From NCBI RefSeq assembly GCF_009741275.1, contig NZ_WOWS01000009.1:1-64000 (forward strand): a stretch of 64,000 nucleotides of DNA, in the 5' to 3' direction. Position numbers and translations under genes: made by a program. This document shows positions 9,508 through 17,568 of this stretch, piece after piece. The notes under the pieces were generated by a model, which was not told where the DNA came from, made no database searches, and saw only the letters and a list, made by a program, of their open reading frames with translations. This DNA is from Winogradskyella endarachnes. Its GTDB lineage: Bacteria; Bacteroidota; Bacteroidia; Flavobacteriales; Flavobacteriaceae. How positions within the stretch are numbered: the first letter of the stretch is position 1; every line of letters starts with the position of its first letter.

Positions 9508-10014
9508 TTATTTTTTCTTAAATAATGGAACTGCAGAGCAAGCTTCACCAAACATTATAGATTTAGCAATTGGTTTTAATTTTTGAGACAATAAAATTAA
9601 AGCACTTGAAGGCACAGGTTTGTTAGAACAACCTTTTATTATAACCGGTGAATCTTTAAATTCTGAAAGGTCTAAATTTGAAATTATATCTGCATATAGC
9701 AAAGATTCTAATTCATTTAAATTGCCAATAGTAGTTAATTTAGAATAAGTCTGAAGTTCGATAGCAATTAACATATAAGCCCAATCTGGTACAATAGCAT
9801 CTGTTGAGCAATGCAAAGCAACATAACAATCTTGGTACTGCGACCAATTGTGTTCTGCTACAAAAACTCTAAATTCTTTTTCACGCAACACTAAACCTTC
9901 TAAGAGCCAATCTGTTATATCAAAAAGTACGCGCTTTCCTTGTGGATAGTAATCTTCTAAATCTATAACTCTAAGTTTACTATTTGCAACTCTATTAATT
10001 ATCTCATCTGCCAT
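9508..10014 (-). CDS. DUF2480 family protein
   Basis: 168 residues, soluble, with no signal or membrane segment. The start MADEIINRVANSKLRVIDLE and the internal GKRVLFDITDWLLEGLVLREKEFR are typical of DUF2480, a Bacteroidota family of unknown function commonly found beside suf genes. Cysteines in HCSTD, IKGCSNK and FGEACSAVP could bind metal or Fe-S, but this is speculation. It lies 18 nt downstream of the ABC exporter on the same strand, yet it has its own -7 element 4 nt before the ATG (10019-10026), suggesting an additional leaderless transcript. Confidence 0.85.
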   Translation of the reverse strand: MADEIINRVANSKLRVIDLEDYYPQGKRVLFDITDWLLEGLVLREKEFRVFVAEHNWSQYQDCYVALHCSTDAIVPDWAYMLIAIELQTYSKLTTIGNLNELESLLYADIISNLDLSEFKDSPVIIKGCSNKPVPSSALILLSQKLKPIAKSIMFGEACSAVPLFKKK

Positions 10015-10018
10015 AATA

Positions 10019-10026
10019 CAAAATTA
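10019..10026 (-). promoter_or_regulatory. -7 element immediately upstream of the DUF2480 gene (leaderless-type)
   Basis: CAAAATTA reads TAATTTTG on the minus strand. Only 4 nt separate it from the ATG, so transcription would begin at or next to the start codon. It overlaps the 18-nt gap to the ABC transporter gene. Confidence 0.5.
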
Positions 10027-10032
10027 AATGTT

Positions 10033-11868
10033 TTACTGATAGCCTTCTGCTTGTAGTGTAAATAATTCAGAATACAAATCATTGTTTGCCATAAGTTCTT
10101 CATGGGTGCCAATTTCCTTCACTTTTCCTTCTTCTAATACTAAAATTCTATTGGCTTGGCGCACTGTGCTAAATCTATGCGAAATGATAATACTTGTTTT
10201 TCCTTCCGTCAACCCAATAAACCTGCCAAACACTTCACTTTCTGCTCTTGCATCTAAAGCTGAAGTTGGTTCGTCTAAAACCATTACTTCAGCACTTTTC
10301 ATATAAGCTCTTGCTAAAGCAATTTTTTGCCATTGTCCGCCAGATAACTCTTGTCCTTTAGCAAATCGTTTGCCTAAACGCTGGTTATAACCTTGTTTTA
10401 ATTCGGTAACCACTTCGTTGGCCAAACTTAATTCTGCGGCGTTTTCAATTTTAGGTTGATTCTCTAATTCGTTAATATCTCCAATAGCAATGTTTTCTTT
10501 TACGGTAAATTCATACCTAAAGAAATCTTGAAAAATAACACCAAAATATTCTTGATATTCTGCAATGTTGAAACGGTTAATATTGGTGCCGTCTAATAAT
10601 ATTGTGCCCGATGTTGGTTCGTAAAAACGAAGCAGTAATTTAATGAGTGTAGTTTTTCCTGCACCATTTTGGCCAACAAATGCTAATTTTTCTCCTGCTT
10701 TTAATGAGAAGCTAATTCCTTTTAAAATTTCGACTTCAGAATTAGGATAAGCAAACCTAACATCTTTAAATTCAAATCCTTTTTTGATTTGTTTTGGTAA
10801 CTTAATGTTCTCTTTTGCTTTCGAAACGATTGAAATATCGATAAAATCGAAATAATCCTTAAGATATAAGGCACTTTCTGAAATACGTGTAAATTTTGAA
10901 AAGAAGTCTTGTAAATTTTTCATTAGGCGATTAAAAGAACCTGATAAAAAAGTTAATTCACCTAGTGTTATTGCGCCTGAAAGTACTCTGTAAATGATAA
11001 AAACATAAGCGCCATAATAACTAATAGAGCCTAAAACATTAAATAAAAATCCTAAAGCAGAACGTTTTACTGCTAATGTTTTATTGAGTTGATAATAGTC
11101 TTGAGATAAATTTTTAAAACGGTCTACAACAAAGTCTGTTAGCCCAAAAAGTTTAATCTCTTTGGCTGTTTTATCATTGGCACCAATAAATCTTAAGTAG
11201 TCTAACTCTCTGCGCTCAGAGGTCCAACTTCTGGCAAGTGAATATTGTTGTTGGCTAAAGCGTATTTCGTTTATAAATGATGGAATGATACTTAGTATAA
11301 GTAAAATAATTAAGTAAGGTTCAAAATAAATTAAACCTGCAATTAACGTTGTAATAGAGATGGCACTTTGGGCTTGCCCAAGCACGTTAGACATGAGTCC
11401 TACTCTGTTTGTTGTTTGTGTTCTGGCACGTTCTAACTTGTCGTAAAACTCTGAATCTTCTAGTAAGCTTATATTAATTTGATTGGTTTTTTTAATAATG
11501 GCAACAGAAGATGCAATATTGTATTCATCACCAAGTAAACCGTCTGTTAAAGAAATGGCTCTGCTTACTAAATCTGATAGAATGATTAATCCAAATTCTG
11601 CAGCAACGTAGGTCCATAGTTGGTAATAATCTGGATTATCTAATGAAATTTGTAAAATAATTTCATCTATAATAAGTTTTCCTACCCATAAAATTACTAC
11701 AGGAAGCAATGCGCCAACAAGTCTACATAAAGCTGATAATAAGAAGAGACTTTTATTGACGTTCCAGATTTCTTTAAAAAACCTAGGAATATATATTAAA
11801 GCATTAAAGGACGATTTTAGATTTGTTTTCTTTCCGTCCTTTAATGAATTTGGTTTATGTCTTGGCAT
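10033..11868 (-). CDS. ABC transporter, fused permease and ATPase
   Basis: 611 residues with the usual exporter half-transporter layout. An N-terminal six-helix membrane domain (about 40-320) is followed by a nucleotide-binding domain. Walker A is GQNGAGKTT (about 399-407), the Q-loop is in VIFQDFFRYEF, the signature is LSGGQ (about 508), and Walker B is VMVLDEPTSALD (about 528-539), followed by the switch histidine in IISHRFSTV. It should work as a homodimer or heterodimer in the inner membrane. The substrate is unknown; type I exporters of this kind move lipids, peptides or drugs. It lies 13 nt downstream of sufT and so may be read from the suf transcript, but a role in Fe-S assembly is not implied by its domains. 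Confidence 0.93.
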   Translation of the reverse strand: MPRHKPNSLKDGKKTNLKSSFNALIYIPRFFKEIWNVNKSLFLLSALCRLVGALLPVVILWVGKLIIDEIILQISLDNPDYYQLWTYVAAEFGLIILSDLVSRAISLTDGLLGDEYNIASSVAIIKKTNQINISLLEDSEFYDKLERARTQTTNRVGLMSNVLGQAQSAISITTLIAGLIYFEPYLIILLILSIIPSFINEIRFSQQQYSLARSWTSERRELDYLRFIGANDKTAKEIKLFGLTDFVVDRFKNLSQDYYQLNKTLAVKRSALGFLFNVLGSISYYGAYVFIIYRVLSGAITLGELTFLSGSFNRLMKNLQDFFSKFTRISESALYLKDYFDFIDISIVSKAKENIKLPKQIKKGFEFKDVRFAYPNSEVEILKGISFSLKAGEKLAFVGQNGAGKTTLIKLLLRFYEPTSGTILLDGTNINRFNIAEYQEYFGVIFQDFFRYEFTVKENIAIGDINELENQPKIENAAELSLANEVVTELKQGYNQRLGKRFAKGQELSGGQWQKIALARAYMKSAEVMVLDEPTSALDARAESEVFGRFIGLTEGKTSIIISHRFSTVRQANRILVLEEGKVKEIGTHEELMANNDLYSELFTLQAEGYQ

Positions 11869-11881
11869 TTATTGGTGTTAA

Positions 11882-12208
11882 TTAAAGCATTCCAAGTTCT
11901 AACTTGGCTTCTTCACTCATTAAGTCTTGAGACCAAGGTGGATCAAAAGTAATTTCTACTTCGGCATCTTTAACTTCATTTAGAGATTTTACTTTTTCTT
12001 CAACTTCAAGGGGTAATGTTTCTGCAACAGGGCAGTTAGGTGTTGTTAATGTCATTAAGATTTTTACTTCAAAATCTTCGTTAACAAAAACATCATAGAT
12101 TAATCCAAGTTCGTAAATATCTACTGGGATTTCTGGATCGTATATTGTTTTGAGTACTCTAAGAATTTTTTCTCCTAATACTGCTGTGTCTATGGTTGAG
12201 TCGCTCAT
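11882..12208 (-). CDS. sufT: SUF-associated DUF59/MIP18-family protein SufT
   Basis: 108 residues. Characteristic DUF59 segments are YDPEIPVDIYELGLIYDV and LMTLTTPNCPVAETLP, with the conserved hyper-reactive-type cysteine at about Cys59, and DPPWSQDLMSEEAKLELGML at the end. SufT-type proteins help mature or deliver Fe-S clusters. It sits 65 nt downstream of sufE in the minus-strand suf cluster. Confidence 0.93.
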   Translation of the reverse strand: MSDSTIDTAVLGEKILRVLKTIYDPEIPVDIYELGLIYDVFVNEDFEVKILMTLTTPNCPVAETLPLEVEEKVKSLNEVKDAEVEITFDPPWSQDLMSEEAKLELGML

Positions 12209-12273
12209 GGCATATTATATTTTTGGTCCTATAAAACAGGAAAGAATTATTAAATTTCTATTTAAAAATAAAC

Positions 12274-12696
12274 TTAATTAAGTTGTGTTTGGTATGCAAT
12301 AGCATACATTTTTAATTGTTTTATCATACTAACTAAACCATTTGCTCTAGTAGGTGATAAATGTTCTTTTAAGCCAATTTTATCTATAAAATCGGTGTTT
12401 GCCTCAATAATATCTTTTGGGTGTTGGTCAGAGAATACTCTAATTAATATAGCAATGATTCCTTTTGTAATTATGGCATCACTATCTGCTGTAAAATTCA
12501 CCTTATCATCATTCATATTAGCATGTACCCAAACTTTACTTTGGCAACCTTTAATAATATTGTCTTCGGTCTTATATTTTTCGTCAATTAGAGGTAAATC
12601 TTTTCCAAGGTCAATCATATATTGGTAGCGTTCCTCCCAATCTTCAAACATAGAAAACTCGTCAATAATTTCATTTTGTACTTCTTCAATAGTCAT
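12274..12696 (-). CDS. sufE: Cysteine desulfuration protein SufE
   Basis: 140 residues. The key cysteine is in IIKGCQSKVW (Cys51, the same position as in the E. coli protein), and the C-terminal half carries GLKEHLSPTRANGLVSM, typical of SufE. It accepts persulfide sulfur from SufS and passes it to the SufBCD scaffold. It has its own -7 box at 12714-12721, so it may be expressed apart from sufS and the META gene upstream. Confidence 0.97.
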   Translation of the reverse strand: MTIEEVQNEIIDEFSMFEDWEERYQYMIDLGKDLPLIDEKYKTEDNIIKGCQSKVWVHANMNDDKVNFTADSDAIITKGIIAILIRVFSDQHPKDIIEANTDFIDKIGLKEHLSPTRANGLVSMIKQLKMYAIAYQTQLN

Positions 12697-12713
12697 AGTC
12701 TCATTGTTTAGGG

Positions 12714-12721
12714 CAAAATTA
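12714..12721 (-). promoter_or_regulatory. Promoter -7 element for sufE
   Basis: CAAAATTA on the plus strand is TAATTTTG on the minus strand, 17 nt before the sufE ATG. It sits in the gap between the META lipoprotein gene and sufE. Confidence 0.5.
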
Positions 12722-12729
12722 CAAAATCG

Positions 12730-13554
12730 TTACTTTCTAACCGTGTTTTCTTTAATGGATAACACTTTATTAACTAAAGTCTTTATTGTTTCCGGTGGGT
12801 TGCCATGGTCAAAAGTTGGTGTCATGTATTGTACATCACCTAATATAATTGCTAGTGTGGCATGTGGTGCTCCATCAAATTTATGCGCTGTTGATGGAGG
12901 TGTAAGGTTATGAATTGTTTCTGGGTCTATAGTTGAAATTAACTTATTTAATTCCTCCCAATCTTTAAGGTTAGTCTTAAATTTATCTGTTTTTAAAAGG
13001 GTTTTGTCTTCTGAAATTATAATCTCAGATTTTGAAATGGTGATATATTCAAAAGAAGCTCTAGATGTAGCTTGATACTTTATTGTTGTATTGTCTTTAT
13101 AGGTTGTTAGCTCACTTTTTTTAGAATTAAGAATCATTTCGCTAGTTCCTTTTAACACTACAGAGTTCTCTGCTGAAAATGAAATTAAATTATCGCTAAT
13201 TGAAAACGAATCAATCGAATTTAAAGCCTTTAAAAATTGACGTTCTGTTTTAGAAGCCGTGCCTGCGCAGAATTTTTTAGATGCTCCAATATTTTGAAAT
13301 GTTAACGTACTTTTTTCTAAAGTGTAATTCCCAAAAAAGCTATTACAACCAGCAAAACCCGTAACTTTATTAGTTGCAATATCAAAAGTAATTGTAATTT
13401 TATTTGAAGATACATCCATATCTTCAACTTCTGTAATATAGTAAGTTCCAGAAAGCGAGTCTTCCATTTTTTTGCTGTTTTCCATTGCTTTTTTTGATGA
13501 ATCACAAGAACTCATTGTGGTTAAAAGCATAAATAAACTTAGTAAAATTTTCAT
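12730..13554 (-). CDS. META-domain lipoprotein (HslJ-like)
   Basis: 274 residues. A lipoprotein signal ends at a lipobox cysteine (LLTTMSSCDSS, about Cys17). The META domain occupies about residues 34-140, with the family features GTYYITEVE, FAGCNSFFGNYTLEKSTLTF and ACxx-like KKFCAGTASKTERQFLKALN. The remaining 130 residues are an extra beta-rich domain I do not recognise. META/HslJ proteins are envelope proteins of poorly known function, linked in enterobacteria to heat shock and novobiocin resistance. It is 45 nt downstream of sufS. Its presence in a Fe-S locus is not explained by the domain. Confidence 0.85.
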   Translation of the reverse strand: MKILLSLFMLLTTMSSCDSSKKAMENSKKMEDSLSGTYYITEVEDMDVSSNKITITFDIATNKVTGFAGCNSFFGNYTLEKSTLTFQNIGASKKFCAGTASKTERQFLKALNSIDSFSISDNLISFSAENSVVLKGTSEMILNSKKSELTTYKDNTTIKYQATSRASFEYITISKSEIIISEDKTLLKTDKFKTNLKDWEELNKLISTIDPETIHNLTPPSTAHKFDGAPHATLAIILGDVQYMTPTFDHGNPPETIKTLVNKVLSIKENTVRK

Positions 13555-13599
13555 CTATAGTGTGTTTATTATGGTAAGTTACATATTTAATGCCAAAGT

Positions 13600-14814
13600 T
13601 TAAGAGAGCATCATTATTGCTTTTTTTAAAGCCGAAATAAAGCTGTCTATTTCTGCTTTGGTATTGTAAAACATAAAGGATGCTCTTACAGTTCCTGGAA
13701 TGTTATAAAAATCCATTATTGGTTGTGCACAATGATGACCTGTACGCACAGCAATGCCCATTTTGTCTAAAATGGTTCCTATATCATAAGGATGAATATT
13801 ACCTACATTAAAGGAAATGACAGAAGTTTTCTCTTTTGCGGTGCCGTAAATTTTTACGCCTTCAATTTTGAGTAACTGTTCAGTTCCGTATTCTAAAAGG
13901 TCGTGTTCGTATTGGGCAATGTTATCAAAACCAATATTATTCATGTAATCAATAGCAGCACCAAAGGCAATGCCACCACAAATGTTGGGTGTTCCTGCTT
14001 CAAATTTATGAGGTAAAGCTGCGTAGGTTGTTTTTTCAAATGACACTTCTGCAATCATTTCGCCTCCGCCTTGGTAAGGTGGTAATTTGTTGAGCCATGC
14101 TTCTTTTCCGTAAAGCGTTCCAACACCAGTTGGTCCACATAATTTATGAGCAGAACAAACGTAAAAATCTACATCTAAGGCTTGAACATCTGGTTTTATA
14201 TGCGGACAAGATTGTGCACCATCTACTAAAACAGCTGCACCAAACTGGTGTGCTTTTTCTATAATATATTCAATAGGATTTATAGTGCCTAACGCATTAG
14301 AAATATGGTTAACAAAAACCAATTTGGTGTTGTCGTTTAATAGCGCATCGAATTCTGAAAGGATTAATTCGCCATTTTCATTCATAGGAATTACCTTTAA
14401 GCTTGCTCCTGTGCGTTCACAAAGCATTTGCCAAGGCACAATATTACTGTGATGTTCTAGTGCTGAAACAATAATTTCATCCCCTTTTTTCAATAAAGAA
14501 GAAAACCCATTAGCAACTAAATTAATTCCGTGTGTTGTACCAGAAGTATAAATAATTTCGTGAGAATGCTTAGCATTAAAATGTTTCTGAATTTTTACAC
14601 GTGCCTGCTCGTAAGCGTCCGTAGCTTCTTGGCTTAAACTGTGTACACCTCTGTGAATATTGGCATTGTAATTTGTATAATAATCTACAATAACATCAAT
14701 AACCTGTTGTGGTGTTTGCGATGTGGCTGCATTATCGAAATATATGAGTGGTTTCCCATTAACCGTACGGTTAAGGATTGGGAAATCTTTTCTTATGTTT
14801 TGTACGTCTAACAT
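13600..14814 (-). CDS. sufS: Cysteine desulfurase SufS
   Basis: 404 residues, the usual group II length. The pyridoxal-phosphate lysine is Lys224 in SAHKLCGPTG, the cofactor aspartate and glutamine are in VLVDGAQSCPH, and the catalytic cysteine is Cys362 in RTGHHCAQP. The enzyme removes sulfur from L-cysteine to give alanine and an enzyme-bound persulfide for SufE. In most flavobacteria sufS directly follows sufD; here a plus-strand PadR cassette separates them, and sufS has its own -7 element 19 nt upstream. Confidence 0.97.
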   Translation of the reverse strand: MLDVQNIRKDFPILNRTVNGKPLIYFDNAATSQTPQQVIDVIVDYYTNYNANIHRGVHSLSQEATDAYEQARVKIQKHFNAKHSHEIIYTSGTTHGINLVANGFSSLLKKGDEIIVSALEHHSNIVPWQMLCERTGASLKVIPMNENGELILSEFDALLNDNTKLVFVNHISNALGTINPIEYIIEKAHQFGAAVLVDGAQSCPHIKPDVQALDVDFYVCSAHKLCGPTGVGTLYGKEAWLNKLPPYQGGGEMIAEVSFEKTTYAALPHKFEAGTPNICGGIAFGAAIDYMNNIGFDNIAQYEHDLLEYGTEQLLKIEGVKIYGTAKEKTSVISFNVGNIHPYDIGTILDKMGIAVRTGHHCAQPIMDFYNIPGTVRASFMFYNTKAEIDSFISALKKAIMMLS

Positions 14815-14833
14815 TGTCTAAAATTGCTAAATA

Positions 14834-14841
14834 CAAAGATA
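14834..14841 (-). promoter_or_regulatory. sufS promoter, -7 element
   Basis: CAAAGATA reads TATCTTTG on the minus strand, 19 nt before the sufS ATG. It is divergent from the PadR promoter at 14924-14931, with about 80 nt between the two. Confidence 0.6.
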
Positions 14842-14905
14842 CAACGCAATGTGTTCAAAGAAAAACGAATTGCTAAGCATTACATTTATTAAGCATTTTA
14901 TTTCA

Positions 14906-14926
14906 ATACATTTAAATAAAATGTAT
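14906..14926. promoter_or_regulatory. Candidate PadR operator (8-5-8 inverted repeat)
   Basis: ATACATTT-N5-AAATGTAT is a perfect dyad. Known PadR operators are ATGT/ACAT-type dyads, and the right arm overlaps the -7 element at 14924-14931, so binding would block the PadR gene's own promoter. This suggests autorepression of the cassette. It also lies between the two divergent promoters, so an effect on sufS is possible. Confidence 0.6.
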
Positions 14927-14931
14927 ATTTG
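14924..14931 (+). promoter_or_regulatory. -7 element of the PadR cassette (leaderless-type)
   Basis: TATATTTG is a consensus TAnnTTTG box ending 4 nt before the PadR ATG at 14936. Transcription would start at the initiation codon. No -33 TTG is visible at the usual distance. Confidence 0.6.
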
Positions 14932-14935
14932 AATT

Positions 14936-15268
14936 ATGTATAGCAAAGAATTAACAAAAGGAACGTTGCAACCTATCATTTTAACTGTGATAAATAATAA
15001 GGGAAAAATGTATGGTTACGAGATTACACAAGAAGTAAAAAAGATGACCTCAGGTAAAATAGATATCTCTGAAGGTGCTTTATATCCTATTTTACACAAA
15101 CTCGAAGCAAAAAAAGTTTTAGAAACAGAAAAAGTATTTATTGGCAAGCGCGTAAGGAAATATTATAAGGTTACCAATGAAGGTAAAAAAATGGTAGACA
15201 CCGTAACCGAAGAAATTAATGATTTTATAGAAACTCTGCACCTCATATTTAACCCAAAACCTATTTAA
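14936..15268 (+). CDS. PadR-family transcriptional regulator
   Basis: 110 residues. The winged-helix domain has the family sequence LTKGTLQPIILTVI, MYGYEITQEVKK, SEGALYPILHKLEAKKVLETE and KYYKVTNEGKK. It is a short PadR with only a brief C-terminal helix for dimerisation. PadR proteins usually repress their own operon and respond to a ligand or partner. It is the first gene of a tight four-gene plus-strand unit (3 nt to the next gene), the partner genes encoding membrane proteins and a serine hydrolase. The start is fixed by family alignment and by the -7 box ending 4 nt upstream. Confidence 0.92.
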   Translation: MYSKELTKGTLQPIILTVINNKGKMYGYEITQEVKKMTSGKIDISEGALYPILHKLEAKKVLETEKVFIGKRVRKYYKVTNEGKKMVDTVTEEINDFIETLHLIFNPKPI

Positions 15269-15270
15269 GT

Positions 15271-15699
15271 ATGCAACTAACAGAAAAACATATTACGTTT
15301 ATTGAGAACAGTTTGTCCTTATATGGTGTAGAAAATATTGATTTAAGAGAAGATTTGCTAGACCATATTTGCACTTATATTGAAAATCAAGATTCTGAAG
15401 ATTTTAATCAGCTCTATCAGCAAGCCTTGCAAAAATTTGGTGGTTATGCTAGTTTTAAGAATTTACAATTAGAAACCAATCATCAAAAATTAGCCAAAGA
15501 AATCATTATTGTAAACAGAGTAAAATTCGCTGCAGGCTTTTTAATCATCCTTTTATTAGTTGTGAGTTTGGTTTTTCAAATGATGCAATGGCCTTATGCA
15601 AATGCTTATTTGCTTGCTGCAATTGCAGTTTCTGTATTAGTGATACTGCCTGCTCATTTTTATGCAGCCTATAAAAAATCGATTCATAAATATTCATAA
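15271..15699 (+). CDS. PadR-associated membrane protein with HAAS-like N-terminal domain
   Basis: 142 residues. An N-terminal helical region (about 1-75) includes LREDLLDHICTYIE and LYQQALQKFGGYASF, resembling the HAAS/DUF1700-type domains that accompany PadR regulators. A linker and two hydrophobic segments follow (about 86-107 and 112-132), then a short basic tail. A cytoplasmic helical domain tethered to the membrane next to a PadR gene suggests a sensor or a sequestering partner. The HAAS assignment is from memory of the pattern and is tentative. Confidence 0.75.
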   Translation: MQLTEKHITFIENSLSLYGVENIDLREDLLDHICTYIENQDSEDFNQLYQQALQKFGGYASFKNLQLETNHQKLAKEIIIVNRVKFAAGFLIILLLVVSLVFQMMQWPYANAYLLAAIAVSVLVILPAHFYAAYKKSIHKYS

Positions 15700-15709
15700 A
15701 TCATTTATC

Positions 15710-15883
15710 ATGAAAAAATCATTTTACATCCTCGGATTTATTACATTTTTTATTCTCGGTATTGGTGCAATGTTTGAGTTTTTAACTTGGCCATATAGAG
15801 GAATCATCGTTTTTGTTGGATTTCTGTTTCTAAACTTCGGATTGATTCCTACCTATTTTTATCAAAAATATAAGCAATGTTAA
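15710..15883 (+). CDS. Small two-helix membrane protein
   Basis: 57 residues from the ATG at 15710. An upstream in-frame ATG at 15662 would overlap the previous gene by 38 nt and add a charged stretch, so I prefer the later one. It has two hydrophobic helices (about 4-23 and 28-49) around LTWPYRG, which echoes MQWPYAN in the preceding protein, so the two may be related. Its TAA overlaps the next gene by 7 nt, pointing to translational coupling. Function is unknown. Confidence 0.7.
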   Translation: MKKSFYILGFITFFILGIGAMFEFLTWPYRGIIVFVGFLFLNFGLIPTYFYQKYKQC

Positions 15884-17532
15884 ACCTTAGAAGCGTTGGT
15901 TTATTGGTTTTTGTATTTGGCTTTTTAAGCGCTTCAGCTCAAAAAAATATCCAGCAAAAAATTGATGAATTATTAGCATCTTATGTCTCTAAAGATGCGC
16001 CAGGTTTGAGTGTAAAAGTGATTAATAAAAACCAAAGTGTCTACTCTAAAGGTTTTGGACTTTCACATTTAGATTACAATATTAAAAATTCCGATTCTAC
16101 CGTTTTCAGTTTAGCATCCATCGCCAAACAATTCACAGCCTCAGCAATTTGGGCTTTGGTACAAGACAGTAAAATTAGTTTAGAGGATGATATTAGAAAG
16201 TATTTGCCAGAATTTCCAAAGTACAAAGACACCATAAGAATTAAACATTTGCTCAATCACACCAGTGGCATTAGGAATTACCATACGTTAATGTATTTAT
16301 CTGGTTTTGATTATGATGCTAAATATTATGATAACCATACGGTTTTAGAATTAGCCATTAAACAGAAAAATTTAAACCATTTAGTTGGCGAAAAAGTCAG
16401 CTATTCTAATACCAATTATAACTTACTAGCAATAATTATTGAGCGCATTTCTGGGCAAAATCTTAACGCATATTTAAAACTCAAAATATTGAATCCCTTA
16501 AATATGAATTCAACGTTTGTAAGGGTTGAACACGGTAAACCTATAAAAAATAAAGCTGTTGGTTATAAAAAAAATCAATATGGTTATAGGTTTAATACCA
16601 ATAATCAGTTGAGTTATGGCGCAGGAAGCATGGGTTCTTCCGTTAATGACATGGCCATTTGGATGCAAATGCTCAATGGACAAATTCTAAATTTTAAATC
16701 TTTAGCGGAATTTTTAAAAACAACTGAAACTCTAATTTCAGGTAATAAGGCGAATTACGCACGCGGATTAATGGTAGATAATTATAAAGGGTATGAAACT
16801 TTAAATCACAGCGGATTTGGTTTTGGTGGACGGTCTCAACTTATTACGGTTCCTGAAAAAGAAATAGGAATCATTGTTTTAACCAATGCACAAGAGATTG
16901 ATGCGCCAAGAATAGCGTATCAAATTTTAGATGTTTTGATGAAAGAAGTTGACACTATTAAAAATGAAAGCCGGAAGGAAATGTCATTTCAACTTCAAAA
17001 CCTTGATAAATTTATTGGCGAATACAAAGAAATCAATAGTGATATGACTATGAAAATATTTGTTGAAAACGACACGCTAAAATCCGTAGGTTCTATGGGA
17101 AGAACTGCGGCTGCTCTTGTGCAATATGACCAGAAGAAGTTTCATAGAACCCAAAGTCAGAATGTGAAATATGATTTTACATCATCAGCATCTCACGATA
17201 TGGTTATCTCATTTGGTGGTACACCTTTTTATTTTAAACGGGCTACATTTATAGATGCTAAAACCGTTGAAGTTTCAGATTATGAAGGTAATTTTTATTC
17301 TGAAGAATTAAATGTAACATACCATTTTTTTGAAGAAGATAATAAGCTTAAACTATCTTTTGTTGGTCATGAAGATATAAACTTACATCCGGTTCAGTTA
17401 CATGAATTTGGAAACAACGATAGAACCTTGTATCACTTTGTAAAGGATGCTAATAATGAAGTAACAGGCATGCTCTTGTCTTGTGATGGCACTGTAAAAG
17501 ACATTGTATTTAAAAAAGAAAAGGACCGCTAA
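15877..17532 (+). CDS. Secreted serine hydrolase, class C beta-lactamase-like
   Basis: 551 residues. A signal peptide (to about residue 21, ending SASAQ) precedes a serine beta-lactamase-like domain. The SxxK motif is SIAK in LASIAKQFTAS, the Tyr motif is YSNTNYN, and the third motif is HSGFGFGG. A beta-rich C-terminal domain of about 170 residues follows, as in many esterase/peptidase relatives. Such enzymes act in the periplasm on D-amino-acid peptides or esters; the substrate here is unknown. It is the last gene of the PadR cassette and overlaps the small membrane protein gene by 7 nt, so it should be controlled by PadR. Confidence 0.88.
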   Translation: MLNLRSVGLLVFVFGFLSASAQKNIQQKIDELLASYVSKDAPGLSVKVINKNQSVYSKGFGLSHLDYNIKNSDSTVFSLASIAKQFTASAIWALVQDSKISLEDDIRKYLPEFPKYKDTIRIKHLLNHTSGIRNYHTLMYLSGFDYDAKYYDNHTVLELAIKQKNLNHLVGEKVSYSNTNYNLLAIIIERISGQNLNAYLKLKILNPLNMNSTFVRVEHGKPIKNKAVGYKKNQYGYRFNTNNQLSYGAGSMGSSVNDMAIWMQMLNGQILNFKSLAEFLKTTETLISGNKANYARGLMVDNYKGYETLNHSGFGFGGRSQLITVPEKEIGIIVLTNAQEIDAPRIAYQILDVLMKEVDTIKNESRKEMSFQLQNLDKFIGEYKEINSDMTMKIFVENDTLKSVGSMGRTAAALVQYDQKKFHRTQSQNVKYDFTSSASHDMVISFGGTPFYFKRATFIDAKTVEVSDYEGNFYSEELNVTYHFFEEDNKLKLSFVGHEDINLHPVQLHEFGNNDRTLYHFVKDANNEVTGMLLSCDGTVKDIVFKKEKDR

Positions 17533-17547
17533 ATCGCAATCCTTTTT
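17518..17547. terminator. Weak hairpin at the convergent ends of the serine hydrolase and sufD genes
   Basis: The arms AAAAGGA and TCCTTTT flank a 14-nt loop, with A-rich sequence before and T-rich sequence after. The left arm overlaps the last codons of the hydrolase gene. It could end both transcripts, but the stem is short. Confidence 0.45.
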
Positions 17548-17568
17548 CTAGTTTATTTTTTTCGAGAC

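Noticed and set aside
15662..15709. Upstream ATG for the 57-residue membrane protein
   Set aside because: It lies inside the previous gene and would add a charged segment before the first membrane helix; the ATG at 15710 fits better.
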